Assembly: GCA_964036045.1 (NCBI GenBank)
Contig: OZ038401.1
Coordinates: 29,471,492 to 29,535,491 of the forward strand
From: Eutreptiella sp. 'Long Island Sound 2002'
Taxonomy: Eukaryota > Euglenozoa > Euglenophyceae > Eutreptiales > Eutreptiaceae
Direction of reading: 5' to 3'
DNA length: 64,000 nt
The stretch's first letter is position 1, and the number at the start of each line of letters is the position of its first letter. The notes under the pieces are model-generated. The model searched no databases and was not told where the DNA came from. It saw nothing but the letters and a program-made list of their open reading frames with translations. This document shows, in pieces, positions 22,200-33,060 of this stretch. A program made the position numbers and the translations under genes.

Positions 22200-23710
22200 G
22201 AATCAGTTGAATCCTCGGAACCAGATTATCCTAGCCCCTCGAATGTCACGATGCGGATTCGAAACACACCTAGGGCCCGTGCGCCCCAGACCCTGCAGAA
22301 GTCCTGGAATTGCCTTGTCTTCAGCAACAATTGCATACCACGGGTCGGTAGAGTGCGGTATTTCCATGTCCATTTGCATGGCTCCCAACCCTTCAGCAAG
22401 CATTTTTTTCCTGCCAAATGTTGTGGCCAGTTTATTTTTCCTTCGTGCAGCAGTGGAGAGGGCCACCATCGCATGGATCGGCTGGCCCCCATTGTGCTCA
22501 GCGGCCTGCTGAGTCTTGTGACTTCATCCAAATGCCACGGGGCATGTTTTTCGACGAAGGGGCCTGCCACCAAAAAAAGTGGTAGGTCCTCATCAAGCAG
22601 GATCAGCAGATCACAACGATTCACATTAGCATTAACAAGAAAATGGGGGTCCAGTGAAGCCAGCTGCTTCATTTCATGGTAGTGCACAACCAAAATAATG
22701 TCATCAACCTTTGAGTCGGGCAATAAATCATCAACCTGTTGGGTGGACATGTCAAATAGGTGTGTCCACTTCACTGCATTTTTTTTAGCAGATAGCCTGG
22801 TCTCATCTTGATAGATCTGGTCAAAGTCTTCCTATTGATATTGATATGCAAGTTGTTCCTTTCTGCCTGAGAGATGAGCGGGACTGTTTTCGGCTCTGAG
22901 GCTTCCTTATCACGTACCCTAGCGTGTTGCACACTGGTTACAATAACCTTTGCAAAGGCTCCTCCCTTGGCAGGGGGGGGGGGGTCATCACCCGAGGGTT
23001 GGGTGCTCTGTTTTTTCCTTCAAGGCAACATGACTGTCAACAGCCTGTTGGTGAGTGGCCAATTCAACCTGCTGAGATAAAATGGTAGCTTTTTGCTCAT
23101 CAAGACATGCAGCTAAGCGTTCATCAGGAGCCCCCAGGGCATGTAGAGATTTTTTGCTCTGCCTGGCGTACCAGCTACAAAATAGTGTTCCACTCGTTGA
23201 TTACTTTATCCTTACCTTCCTTTGTGGCATTCTGCGCGATTTTGGGGTATTGCAACCAGACTTCGTGTTGCTGTCCTTCAAGCGCTTGCAAATTCTCTGT
23301 GGCTTTGGCCACCGGATGCTCTCATGGTACCTGCAGGTTTTTAGCCATCAGTCAGATGGCCAAGCCTGGCATTCCTTAAGTGCCTTGAATGACAATGCTT
23401 CCGGTTGTGAGATCACTGTTGACGCTTCTCCATGTAGTCGCATCAAGGAAACGATATCATGCTTGGCACCCATATCAATGACCTGTGGGTCACAGACAGG
23501 GGGTGATGGGGCAGAGTTCCCAACTGCTAGCAGTAGATCTTGTGTACCGATTCCAGTCTCACACATTGTGAAGGGAGACGGCAAGCTCGTAAGCAGCGGT
23601 GTCAAGGGTGGTGCTGACCCCAAGATACTCTTCTTCAAGAGGCACCAAGGTTCACACAGGAAGGGGCACAGACAAGGGGTGCCCGTAGACGCAGGATCAC
23701 ACAAAGATCC
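22200..23710 (-). pseudogene. Unrecognised degenerate protein-coding region
   Basis: The minus strand is coding-like in successive patches separated by frameshifts and stops: about 23550-23370 (PPVCDPQVIDMGAKHDIVSL...), 23320-23190 (EHPVAKATENLQALEGQQHE...), 23140-22990 (a helix-rich ERLAACLDEQKATILSQQVE segment), and 22833-22480 (VDDIILVVHYHEMKQLASLD... DLLILLDEDLPLFLVAGPF). Composition is protein-like with probable coiled coil. It lies upstream of LINE remnant 1 on the same strand, so it could be its ORF1, but nothing proves this. A G homopolymer interrupts it near 22975. Confidence 0.4.
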
Positions 23711-24026
23711 TCTCAAGGGGGAATCTTTGTACAGTGCACAGTGCGCGCGCACTGCGCGCTACTTTTAGACTATGTTCCCCCCGAAGAGCCCCCAAGCACA
23801 CCCCTTGGAAACGCCCTTAGAATTAGGTGACCCAAACTGCCCCAGCTCAAGAAAGTTGCAAACCACCTTCCCTTCACATAGCACACATCATGCACATCTG
23901 GAAAGGCCATGAACAGCGCATTGGTCGCCACCCTCAAGAACACACAACTCTCCTTCTAGTCCATTGTCAACTAAGTACACATTGAGAATACGCAACTTGT
24001 GTGCACAACATGACACAGTTGCAGAA

Positions 24027-24613
24027 TCAAAGAAATGTCACATTGTCACATGTGTGTGTGTCAATGCAATCCGTACAATATTGCAATTCACACTTGTCAT
24101 GTATGGACATCTTTTCAGGGTCAAACTTGGTGCAACAAAGGGCACAAACATCCTCATCATCACCCACAACATCCTCATCATCATTGTCCTCCTGTGTAGG
24201 TGCGGTCCATACATGTGCAGGTACGTGTTCCCACGGACCATATGGAGGGTACCGTACCTGTCTTCGAATCAAAAATTGCTGCAAATGCAAGAGTACACGC
24301 ACGTACTCATGCAACTCCGTACCGGATCCCCTCCATATGTTCCTTACGATGCCCAGTGCCACATGCGTGCAAACAAGTGCTCAATGCGTGCCCTATAGAA
24401 ACCATGAACATCGTTGTACTCCTTTTGCCGCTCGGTCAACGTCTTTCGACCAATAAATGGCCATGCCACATGGAGGCGCCCCTTGTATGCACCATCCATG
24501 GAGCCAATCTCATAATCAATATAATGCCCCTTGCTCCTTTTCGGCCCTTCGCGATCCCAAATGAGAACATCCGCCGATGTCCCCGGGGCCAACGGACAAA
24601 TCCAAACGATCAA
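24027..24613 (-). pseudogene. Harbinger-like DDE transposase, C-terminal part plus zinc-finger-like segment
   Basis: The frame 24613-24344 reads CPLAPGTSADVLIW, then GSMDGAYKG (candidate second catalytic Asp), a VAWPFIGRK segment, and YRARIEHLFARMW (candidate catalytic Glu). This order matches DDE_Tnp_4/PIF-Harbinger transposases. After a frameshift near 24350 the frame 24362-24027 continues with an acidic stretch and CALC...KCELQYCTDCIDTHTC, a Cys/His-rich module resembling a B-box or piggyBac-type C-terminal finger. The first catalytic Asp region is missing because the frame runs into the tandem repeat at 24611. The enzyme would cut and paste the transposon DNA; this copy is inactive. Copy D (45967-46566) encodes the same arrangement. 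Confidence 0.6.
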
Positions 24614-24900
24614 AATCAGAAGTCAAAACCTAGGCCAGGGGTCACCATGATGCACCACGCGACAAAGCGTGGATTCAAAGATTGTCCCAGTTTCCTCAAT
24701 AGCACCGGAAGGTTGGGGCCCAAAAGAGGGCGGAAATGCGACGTCACCCCTGCATTCTCGGGGGTCCCCAAAAGAAGGGGAACAAAATCAAAAGTCAAAA
24801 CCTAGGCCAGGGGTCACCATGATGCACCACGCGACAAAGCGTGGATTCAAAGATTGTCCCGGTTTCCTCAATAGCACCGGAAGGTTGGGGCCCAAAAGAC
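24611..24900. repeat. Two 118-bp direct repeats, 172-bp period
   Basis: Sequence 24611-24728 recurs at 24783-24900 with only a few differences. The 54-base spacer contains a CACCCCTGCATTCTCGGGGTCCCC-type phrase (split by one extra G) that is also found near 48720 and resembles other transposon arms in the window. Confidence 0.9.
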
Positions 24901-25009
24901 ACACTCGTGCTAGAGAATGATACGTGGGGTGCTCGTCCGAGAGGTGAAGTTGCAACGCAAGCCTAGTTTGGTCCACGCGCAGGCACGGTCTCTTTTTCCG
25001 GGGCGACCC

Positions 25010-25303
25010 TTAAGGAGATACAGGCTCTAGCAGTAGGAACGACTCTTGAACTCGTGGGTCAACCACCACTGGGATCTGATTATTGTGGTACGTTTCAAGG
25101 GCAAAATATCCTTCGCTGTTTTCGAACTCAGAGAGAAGTTTACGCACCGGCTCGGATGACGTCTGGTCCCCGGCAGAGCTCGCAGCAGTTGGGGATACAA
25201 TTGCAAGACGTCTAGGACTCGATGACACGGTCTGCGATTCCAATGTGGGCACCGCCACCGGCGTGGATGGTGAGAAGTCTAGCTTGATCGTAGACTCCAA
25301 CAC
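25010..25303 (-). CDS. Hypothetical small protein or exon (97 aa)
   Basis: A clean frame from an ATG at 25303: MLESTIKLDFSPSTPVAVPT... and then a Ser/Pro-rich middle and an acidic, hydrophobic C-terminus (SEFENSEGYFALETYHNNQI...). Composition is protein-like and free of simple repeat. No family is recognised and no neighbouring exon was identified. Confidence 0.3.
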   Translation of the reverse strand: MLESTIKLDFSPSTPVAVPTLESQTVSSSPRRLAIVSPTAASSAGDQTSSEPVRKLLSEFENSEGYFALETYHNNQIPVVVDPRVQESFLLLEPVSP

Positions 25304-25574
25304 GACATTTGGTGACTAAGGTGGAGATGAGTGTGGAGAAGCTTGTGCTTCCCCAAGTTCAGCTTCAATTTCAGCCAGTCTTTGCTAGATTTCGTCACCG
25401 CAAGGACAGTAGGAACGTGGCACCTGTCGTGTGTCCACTTGTTGTGACAGTTTCACAACCCAAAGGGCCGGGCAGGCATGGTCATGACAATTATAAAAAA
25501 AAATAGACACTCAGGAAGTGGGGGGGGGGGGGGGCATCAGCTCCCTCATCGTACATGACCACGCAACCCACAGA
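25304..25574. other. No gene recognised
   Basis: Includes a G homopolymer near 25521-25534. Short plus-strand frames only. Confidence 0.4.
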
Positions 25575-25745
25575 TGCCACCATACCCCGTCTCCAAATGC
25601 TCAGGCAACTGTTGGACAAGAAATTTTGCTGAATTTCGACGCAGGTTTATTTCGCACAGCAGCCTGAAAATTGTGTGGCAAGTTTCGCACGAATTCGAAA
25701 CGCGAAACATCCTGCGGGGAAAATTCCCGCCGCGAAGTCCCCCCT
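25575..25745. repeat. Dispersed repeat with GCGGCGGGAATTTT, inverse orientation
   Basis: Matches 15284-15405 on the opposite strand (GGTTTATTTCGCA..., GGGAAAATTCCCGCCGCGAAG...). It is followed directly by the 10-12-bp tandem array. Confidence 0.6.
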
Positions 25746-26000
25746 CCCCGTTATATCTCACAAGTGCCCTCACAAAAGTGCTGTGCAAACCCCGCAATAA
25801 CCTCAAACGAATCCCACACCAATTCCACACAATCCCACACGACTCCAACACAGACCCCATGCAAATCCCAAACCAACAATCCCACGAAAACGGGCATATG
25901 CAATACCAATCTCACACAAATCCGATACAAATCCTACACACCCCCAAACAAATCCCACACGGAGTCAACACCCATTCCACCCAAATAGGACACACATAGC
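25746..26000. repeat. Degenerate AATCCCACAC tandem array
   Basis: Irregular 10-12-base units of the type AATCCCACAC/AATTCCACAC. A related array in reverse complement occupies about 26205-26400, and another lies at about 29565-29865. The two arrays at 25.7-26.0 and 26.2-26.4 kb face each other around a non-repetitive centre, suggesting an inverted structure. Confidence 0.65.
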
Positions 26001-26204
26001 AGTGTTGCACATAAGCATGGTCTTTGTGTGGTCTAGGTCCCCCAAGGGTGGTGGGGTTAGGAACCATTAGCCGCCAATGGTTAGGCAATAATGGTTCAAG
26101 GTTTAAAACCGGGTTCCAAGCTCATTAACATTTGTGACCTTGTCTTCCCATTGTATCATTTCAGCTTGTGTGCAATTTGTGTGGCATGTGTTTTCAAATA
26201 TTCA

Positions 26205-26405
26205 CACCCTAACGCAACCGGGGTTCACATGGTATTTGTGTCGGATTTGTAGGAGACATGCAGTGGAGTTGCATTGGACTGATGTGGAATTTGCATATTG
26301 CGTGAGATTTGCACAGACTTGGCGTCAGATTGTACGGAATTGGTTCGACGTTAGTAGGATTTGTGTGTGATTTGCGTGGGATGTGTGCGGGATATGCGCA
26401 AAATT
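26205..26405. repeat. Reverse-complement partner of the AATCCCACAC array
   Basis: Units of the type GTGTGGGATTTG/GTGGAATTTGCA, the complement of the array at 25746-26000. Confidence 0.55.
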
Positions 26406-26929
26406 CTTTTTTGTTTTCCAGCAAGCATAGTCCGGTAGCTACGAAGGTGAGTCCACTTGTTGCTATGTTGCGTTGCGGGTGCTCCACCCAGTTCATATAG
26501 CATCTTTAAAACACGCCTACCCCTCACAAAGAAAGGGGACACTGCTTTCTCTAGATGCCACAAAGTATGCCACCTGGCAGCGGCCACGCCTTCAAAACGA
26601 AGACAAAGCCAAGGGAGTGAACTGGATACACACATGTAGATACGTGATGACTCTAAATGCAGTTCCCGCGTCAACGCACATCCCCCATGGACGACAGTTC
26701 CTTCGACCATGCCCTGATTGTGGTACCCTCTGACCCTGGTATGTAAACACGCATGCAACCCCCGTTTTAGCGTGCGTCGAAAATGAACGACGTGTCCCTG
26801 GACCATGCCCTAGGCGCGGTGCCCTTAGATCTTGGTATACAAGTGTAAACGTCGCATGTGATTGATGTGTCAAAGTGTGCGGCAACAAGAACGGCAAATT
26901 GTGTGACCTTGTCTATGGCGAAACGCCCC
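26406..26929. other. No gene recognised
   Basis: Two imperfect related phrases (TACGTGATGACTC... and GTACCCTCTGACCCTGGTATG / GTGCCCTTAGATCTTGGTAT) occur near 26640-26840, hinting at an old local duplication. No gene. Confidence 0.35.
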
Positions 26930-28170
26930 TAGAGGCGACACCTAATTACCCATGCGGGTACACCGTGTACTGCGCCACGGGCAGTAGAGGAAACCCACTT
27001 GTCCCCGGATGTATCTTTTAGTTGACCAACTAGTTGCGGTGTACTACGATAGCGAAGATGGGGCGGCACAAACACACTAGGCGGAGGCCCCCTAGGTTGA
27101 TCAAGAAGCCATGTCGCGCCAAGAGATCGCGGAGCGGATAGCTTGGGCCAAGTCCTACCCGGCGAAAGTCCACTGCCGGACCTATGACATGGGGGACGTG
27201 TAGCCCCTGCAGTGACGCCGCTGCCAAGCCCCGAGAGGGCACGCCTTCTCGCCACATCCCCAATCTACGGCTGCACTCATGCATGCTGAGTCATGCCGTG
27301 ACCCGGTGAGAGCGTTCGGCCCCAAATGGCCGCCACCCGCTGGCCCACTACGCATGGGCCGCCGCCGGGTCACCACCCTTAAGAATGCCGGATGGTAGGG
27401 TGGCCAAAGCTTGCCAAGAGTCTGTGTGGGACTACGAGCATGTGGACGGGTACACGTGTGTCTCTTGTCACCGCCGGGAGGCGCAACGTGATAGGGACGG
27501 ACGGGATCCATTGCCCAATTACTATGAGGAAGTAGGGTGCCCCCAAGGGTATCCCCGTCAAGCGGTTAGTAACCACGGTATGGGGAGCAAGGAGGACCGC
27601 CGGATTCCCACGATCATGGCCCTCCGCAACTCCTTAGTTAATGGAGGGGGCAACCGGTTTGCGGGCTCGCGTCATCCCATGTGCGCTATCCTGATGCATT
27701 GGGTCAGCTTGGGGGGCCACTAGCATGTAGATGTGCATCGTACGAACCTCACCTCCTTGGCGTAAGGCAACACCATGGTCAACCGGCGGGGGGGGGGGGG
27801 CACCCGCCCGAAAGCCCGTGCCGCCCATCCCTCGTTCTTGATGCAATGTGGCCCTTTGGAATCGGGGGGAATCGGGGAGCCACAGGCTCGGGGGCCCAAT
27901 CCTCATTCCCCCGGTGCGCTGGCACTCCCTGGTCTGTTGAACGGATCTCGGCCCTACGGCACGCAGGGCTAGCATGCATATGGGCAGATCACGTCCGGGG
28001 CACCGGTCTTCTGTCATTTCAGCGGCCTCTCCCAATACGCGGAGATTCTCGGCGAGGGTGGCGCGGGTGCTGCTGGTGCGGCACGTACTAATCCTTTTTT
28101 TTTTCGTCAGGCTCAACAAGTTCGATGAGTATAATGTGAGCTCTCAGGCAACAGCCTGGGTCAAGAAGTA
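26930..28170 (+). pseudogene. GC-rich coding-like region, unrecognised
   Basis: Short plus-strand stretches look protein-like: from about 27110 (MSRQEIAERIAWAKSYPAKV..., then a stop near 27200) and 27385-27723 (...DGYTCVSCHRREAQRD...). The CVSCH cluster could be part of a zinc-binding site. A G homopolymer at 27789 and stops break the region. Style and base composition resemble the retroelement remnant at 2.0-3.9 kb, but no RT or RNase H motif was found. Confidence 0.25.
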
Positions 28171-29560
28171 GGGCATATAGTACAAACGAGGGTTCCACAA
28201 TTATCATGTGTTCCAGCTTTACCTGGGGAACTATCTCTGTTCACTACCTGCTTGGTCTACCCCTTGCATATGCACTACGCAGTGCCACGCCTAACGGATG
28301 TTGTTGGTGAAGCTCACATATTCTCCTGTGATGTTGAGACCCATAGATTCATTCTACTTTCCAAGGTGCTCCATCCGTTCACCCTCCAGTTTGGTCCACT
28401 GTGTGCTTTTTACTGCTCTCCCTCACGACACACTGTCCTGCTCTATCTTCCGTCTTTTGTGTAGCCTGTGACCGTCAGTACCAAACTCATTCCCATCCCT
28501 AGGGCGCCCTTTGCGGCTGGCATTAACCGCATCTGCGTGCAGTATGGCTACACCCCACTCGTGCTCTGCGGCATGTACTGATCCGTCAACCCGGCCCTAC
28601 TGGTCAACACTTGGGTGTTGGCACCTATTACACCTTTGCCGGTACATGCCTACGCGTGCTCGTCAGATGAGGACGGGGGTTAGACCCAAGACCACGCTGC
28701 GGTGGGCCGTGTTGGGGCCCCGCAGGTTGGGAGTGTTCGGCGTGCCAGCCACTGGCCCGCGAGTAACTGCAATGGGCTACAAGTGGAGCTCGGGGAGGTG
28801 TACCGCCTGCTAGCGTCCGCAGCGGTTCCTTCGCGATCAGCTGGCAAAACCCTGTTGTCGTGATGTATCAATATGCATGGTGTCACGAGCTGCGCCTCTT
28901 GCCTAGTCTGGCGGCGGCCTTCCATCACTAGGCCGACTAGCGACGGCTCCCGCAGGGGCCAATCGCTCGCGCTGCGGATGGGGCGCCGTGTTTGGCTCAA
29001 TAGCGTGGTTGCGGATCCACCACTGAATTTCTTGGTGTGTGGGATGTAGGTGAAATTCGCATGGAGGGTGCTGAAACGCACCGCGCACTGCACCATGCGC
29101 ACCGCACACGTCAGAGAATGCAACGCTTTAGTGCAATGTACACCCTTTCGGAAGGTAGGCAGGGACGCAGAGAAAATACATTGAAATGGGAAACTTTCGT
29201 GCCTGCATCATCCCCACTTCCCCCAGATAATGCCCCCAAAGTGTGTTTTACCCATGCACACCAATAGCATCACCCAACCATTGCATACAGTGCACACTGG
29301 CCACGTTTCATCAACTTTTAGCGTGAGCATATATTGTGCTCGCCGGGCTGACGCGGCACCGCGCGCCGCGCCGCGCCCACCGCACAGTCAGCACCCTCAT
29401 GGGATGCGCGTGGGGTTCGTATAATTGGGGGCTTGTTGCTGGCCGTTCGTGCTCTACACTTGTCGGTTTTTAGTATTTGAAATCTTCTGCAAAATTTCTG
29501 CCAATTTCAGGCGAAACCAGTAGAAAACAGCGTTCCGAGAACATAAAATTCTTCTAGGAA
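28171..29560. other. No gene recognised
   Basis: Includes a GC-only stretch near 29355-29385 (GCGCGCCGCGCCGCGCCC) and, from about 29460, a weak relative of the GGGAATTTT dispersed repeat. Short frames only. Confidence 0.35.
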
Positions 29561-29564
29561 AATT

Positions 29565-29865
29565 GACTGGCAACGCAAATCCAATATAGATCCCACACAA
29601 ATCACATGCACATCTTGCACAAACAGTCCACAAGTTTTGCACAATTTCCACACAAATCTCATATTAATTCCACATGAGTTGTGCGCAAATCCAACGCAAA
29701 TACACACAAATCCCATGCATTTCCAATTAAGTCCCAAACAAATACCAGCAATTGCCACACAAACGAATCCCGCGTAAGTCCATTTGGATCCAGGGAAATC
29801 TCACATAAATTCGCACAAATCTCACCACATCCCATACAAAATCCCACATAATTTCCGGACAAAGA
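29565..29865. repeat. Degenerate AATCCCACAC tandem array, second locus
   Basis: Irregular ACACAAATCCCA/CACAAATTC units, similar to the array at 25746-26000. Confidence 0.55.
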
Positions 29866-30322
29866 CTATGTCTCGTCATAGCGTGGTCCCCAAATACTCC
29901 TTCATATACAATGCCCTGTCCTAAACTGCCCTGGCCACAAGCACCACCGAAGCACCCAACTAGATACAAGGGGCCTGGTAGGGACTCCGCATGCCCTCCT
30001 CATGGCCCCTCCTTGCATTTCCCTAAAATCCAGAACCTGCAAACTATACCAATCCATTCAAATTCCACCCACCCCTCTTTGCTGGAGACGTTAGCATTGC
30101 TTTGGCTGTGGCACAGGATATGCTGTTTTTGTCGCTGACTTTCAAAATAGTTGACTGTTGGAATGAAATAATGCAAAGTTCGAGTGTGCAAAAGTAAATG
30201 ATGTGTACATAAACAGCACGTAACCCCCCAGTGTGAGTGTGTTGCAAAGGTTCGGTTGCTCTGCATAATGCACCTTGCACACAGCCCAAGGGGATAAGGG
30301 CAAGGGTTGACGTCAAGAGTGA

Positions 30323-30375
30323 GGGTCAGGGTCAGGGTCAGGGTCAGGGTCAGGGTCAGGGTCAGGGTCAGGGGG
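30323..30375. repeat. (GGGTCA)n hexamer array
   Basis: Eight to nine near-perfect GGGTCA units. The minus-strand frame reads as Pro-Asp repeats. The unit is G-rich like telomeric repeats but differs from known telomere hexamers or heptamers. Confidence 0.95.
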
Positions 30376-32253
30376 TCTTGCTACTGTAGCAGAAAAGAAG
30401 AGGAAGCCTTCCCTACCGCCATGTCCAAAGACGGCAAAGTACAGGAAAAGCCCGGTCAGACTAGGTAGGCAAACCCTCTCTTGTGTGCAGCCCTCACATG
30501 GCACGGACACACACGTGCACATTGGATGCATAAGCTGTGCCTCAACACAGGGGTATGTCCCAAGATGAAAACCCTGCACATTCTGAAATTCACCACAAGG
30601 TTGATATGTGATTCGAATGAAAGACGGGCGCTTTTGCAACAGACCCACATCACAAGATCGAAGCAAGCAAGCTCCCATGCGTGTAGTACCGCATAGTGAC
30701 AATGCAGCAACCAAAAAAGTTTAAAAAATCAGGCAGGCACACAAACAACACCTAGTAATCAGAAATCCCAAATGTTGAGCACTACTTTTGCTGTTTTCAC
30801 ATTCTGGTACAAAATCCATGGTTCAAAATCACAGTCAGACTGGGGCACTTAGGGTGTTTGGGGGCCGATACGGTAAGCCTTCACTGAGGTGGCGCAGATG
30901 CAAATGATAAAGCATGGCAGGGTCCCAACAACAATCTTGGAAGACTGCACTATGCTATGCAGACATCGTGGGTGCAACTGTCGACCCAGGCAAGAGAGCC
31001 AAGGACACTCTCATTGTCCAAATGGTGTACAAATAAAAAAGAAAATCCAAGGATCCGCTGCCTCAACTGGAAGTTCAACACCGCTGCCTCAACTGGCCAG
31101 GCAGATGGGGGGGTTACCTCCTGATGAGGTCGAAGGTCGATCCTGTTCGCATTTACGCAGAAGAAACATGGAATCATATGCACATCAAGATTGAGTGTGG
31201 CCATCACCCTGTAGGGTGGGTACCTGGTTGGCTATTGCCACTAGCCGACAACGATAGGCAAAATTGAGTGCAGCGAAGCGAAGGGGGCCTGGGGTGGGGA
31301 CCCAGAGAAAATGTGGTGGGACGGCAACCAGGGAAAACATTGGGGAAAGAACAGCATGACATATCTCTCACCACCATTCATTTAAAACCTTCATTTGAAC
31401 TTGATTTGAACTTGATTTGAAGCACTTTGAACACGCGTAATCGAGAACAGGTGCGCTGTCTGGCTGTTTCGGCACATCAGTTGCTATGTGCGCAGAAATA
31501 TGCAGATTCCCCCTTTGGCAACATGCTCATAAACGGAGGCCATGAAGTGTTCAATGCAGAGACAAGCACTTCACGTGGTGGATTCGACTGTTCAGAGGAG
31601 AATTGTACTTCCAGCCCATCCAGACTGGGATCAAGGCGTCTCCAGTTACTGTCATGCAGGGTCAAGTATTACAGCCAGGCGTGATTGTCCTACGTGTTGC
31701 GGTCATGGGACGTAATGAAAAGCGACACCTCATCAAAGGCTCGGATCGTTCGACTTTGCGGTTGATCGCAGGCAAACGTATCAGTGCACAAGCATCCGCC
31801 AACTACATCGACAGATCAGTGCTATGGGTCTGTGGTGCAAGGAAATGGTCGCCGTGCCTAACGGCGTCTGCAACAGCAGGATGTCCCACAACAGGCGTTG
31901 ATCATCCGCGTTTGCTTCACCACCCAAGTGGGGACTTCCTGAGGATCACAAGCCCTGTGGGGCTGAATATGGGCCCTTGCAATGGTGTTCGGCCCCCTGG
32001 GATCACAGGGTTGGTGACAAAGTGATGAGACTGACTGGAAGCGTCAAGGTCTTCCTGCACCCACTATGAATAGAACGGTGTGTAGGCAGTGCCCAATGCA
32101 GTGCCACATGCAACCAACCCTTCCCAGTCCCCCTTGTTCATGTCCGGGCAAAATGCTTGCCCAGCCCTCGAAAGCGCAGTCCAACAGGGTCCCTGTCAGT
32201 GCACAGGCCCGTGAGAATGCGCGGTAGGAAGGACACGGCCTGCCTGACACACA
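30376..32253. other. No gene recognised
   Basis: Plus-strand frames at 31427-31684 and 31603-32025 are moderately long but match nothing. A short direct repeat CTGCCTCAACTGG occurs near 31058 and 31082. Confidence 0.35.
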
Positions 32254-32366
32254 GGGGGCGTTGTCGCACGGTGCGCGCACGGTGCGCGCACGGTGCGTGC
32301 ACGGTGCGCGCACGGTTCAATGTTTTTGGGATGGTTGCCCAACTTGTACCCCGTTGAATGGCCCCC
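32254..32366. mobile_element. 113-bp GGGGG-ended mini-element with GCACGGTGCGC array
   Basis: It begins GGGGGCGTTGTC, has four to five GCACGGTGCGC units at 32265-32315 and ends GAATGGCCCCC followed by ATA. The left flank is ACA, so the 3-bp flanks differ by one base. The structure of terminal GGGGG and a subterminal GC-rich array parallels the larger transposon copies. A second array without clear ends lies at 33014-33058. Confidence 0.45.
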
Positions 32367-32384
32367 ATAGAAACACACCCAGGG

Positions 32385-32575
32385 TCCTGATTTCTGCACC
32401 TTGCAGTCCATACTGGCATACCAGGATTCTTCAATTTTTAGTCTGATGCTTGTCACGGGTTCCAGGGTCCTATTTTCTGCACCCTGCAGCCCCTATTGGC
32501 GTACCGGGAATTTTTTTTTTTTGAATTTGATGCTTGTCACAGGTTCCAGGCTCCCAGTTTCTGCACCTTGCACGC
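32385..32575. repeat. Tandem repeat, about 83-bp unit
   Basis: The phrase TTCTGCACCTTGCAG... through GATGCTTGTCACGGGTTCCAGG occurs twice (from about 32391 and 32474) and starts a third time near 32558. Copies differ at several positions; the second contains a T homopolymer. Confidence 0.8.
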
Positions 32576-32646
32576 ACCTCCGTAACAAACCATGCACAGG
32601 CGACAACACAAGCGACAACACTGGTTGGGTTACGGGAATTTCAATT

Positions 32647-33030
32647 TCATCCGCCACAGCATTCTGGCTCATGATCATCAATTCTAGGGGCTTCAGCTTC
32701 CACTTCAGGTAATTGGGGCTCCAGCAAAGCGTCCATCGGCGCCTCATGGTGCACAGGTTGGGGGGAATCGGGGCTCTCAGCAGTCACAATTGCAAACTCC
32801 AACCGCTCCTCGGGTGCATGCTCATACAAGACCTCTTCACCACCCAATTCGTACCGAATAGAGACGCGACTCCCACCTCTTGGAGAAGGGTCAACGACAG
32901 TGGCCGACACCCTATCCCCGTTGGAGCGGTGGTAGTACACAGGCAGTCCGGCGACAAGCTAGGGCAGCTCAGATTCAGGCATTGTGGATCTGGTGGACAC
33001 AGAATACGCAAAAGGATGCACGGTGCGCGC
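32647..33030 (-). pseudogene. Tudor/SH3-like small-domain ORF, copy 2
   Basis: The frame from an ATG at 32940 begins MYYHRSNGDRVSATVVDPSP and has IRYELGGEEVLYEHAPEERL, then an acidic Pro-rich tail ending DDHEPECCGG. Upstream in phase there is an ATG near 32982 and one TAG, so the original protein may have started MPESELP. The HR/HS-x-G-D/E-x-V, VV and Y-E-x-x-G pattern matches copy 1 near 16 kb. It lies next to the GCACGGTGCGC arrays, which suggests it belongs to a mobile element. The fold assignment is an inference. Confidence 0.4.
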
Positions 33031-33060
33031 ACGGTGCGTGCACGGTGCGCGCACGGTTCA
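33014..33060. repeat. GCACGGTGCGC array, second locus
   Basis: Three to four GCACGGTGCG(C/T)GCACGG units in the same orientation as the array at 32265-32315. The following 50 bases are also similar between the two loci (GGTTCA...TGTACCC...). Confidence 0.85.

Larger units (their letters stand above)
23717..24905. mobile_element. GGGGG-ended DNA transposon, copy A (right end unclear)
   Basis: The left end GGGGGAATCTTTG is followed by GTGCGCGCGCACTGCGCGC and then TACTTTTAGACTATGTTC, an arm nearly identical to that of copy D. The interior encodes on the minus strand the C-terminal half of a DDE transposase and a zinc-finger-like segment. No right end was found; similarity stops around the tandem repeat at 24611-24900. 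This copy is therefore truncated or rearranged. Confidence 0.55.

Noticed and set aside
24027-24362. piggyBac transposase
   Set aside because: The Cys-rich finger resembles piggyBac's C-terminal domain, but the upstream DDE motifs fit DDE_Tnp_4, and the flanks are ATA rather than TTAA.
26209-26496. His/Pro/Asn-rich proteins in the AATCCCACAC arrays
   Set aside because: The residues repeat with the 10-12-base units, so the frames follow from the arrays.
27634-28119. A 161-codon minus-strand frame as a reverse transcriptase
   Set aside because: No RT motif A, B or C is present, and part of it is a proline run from a G homopolymer.
30323-30375. Telomere
   Set aside because: Only about eight GGGTCA units, internal, and not a known telomere repeat.
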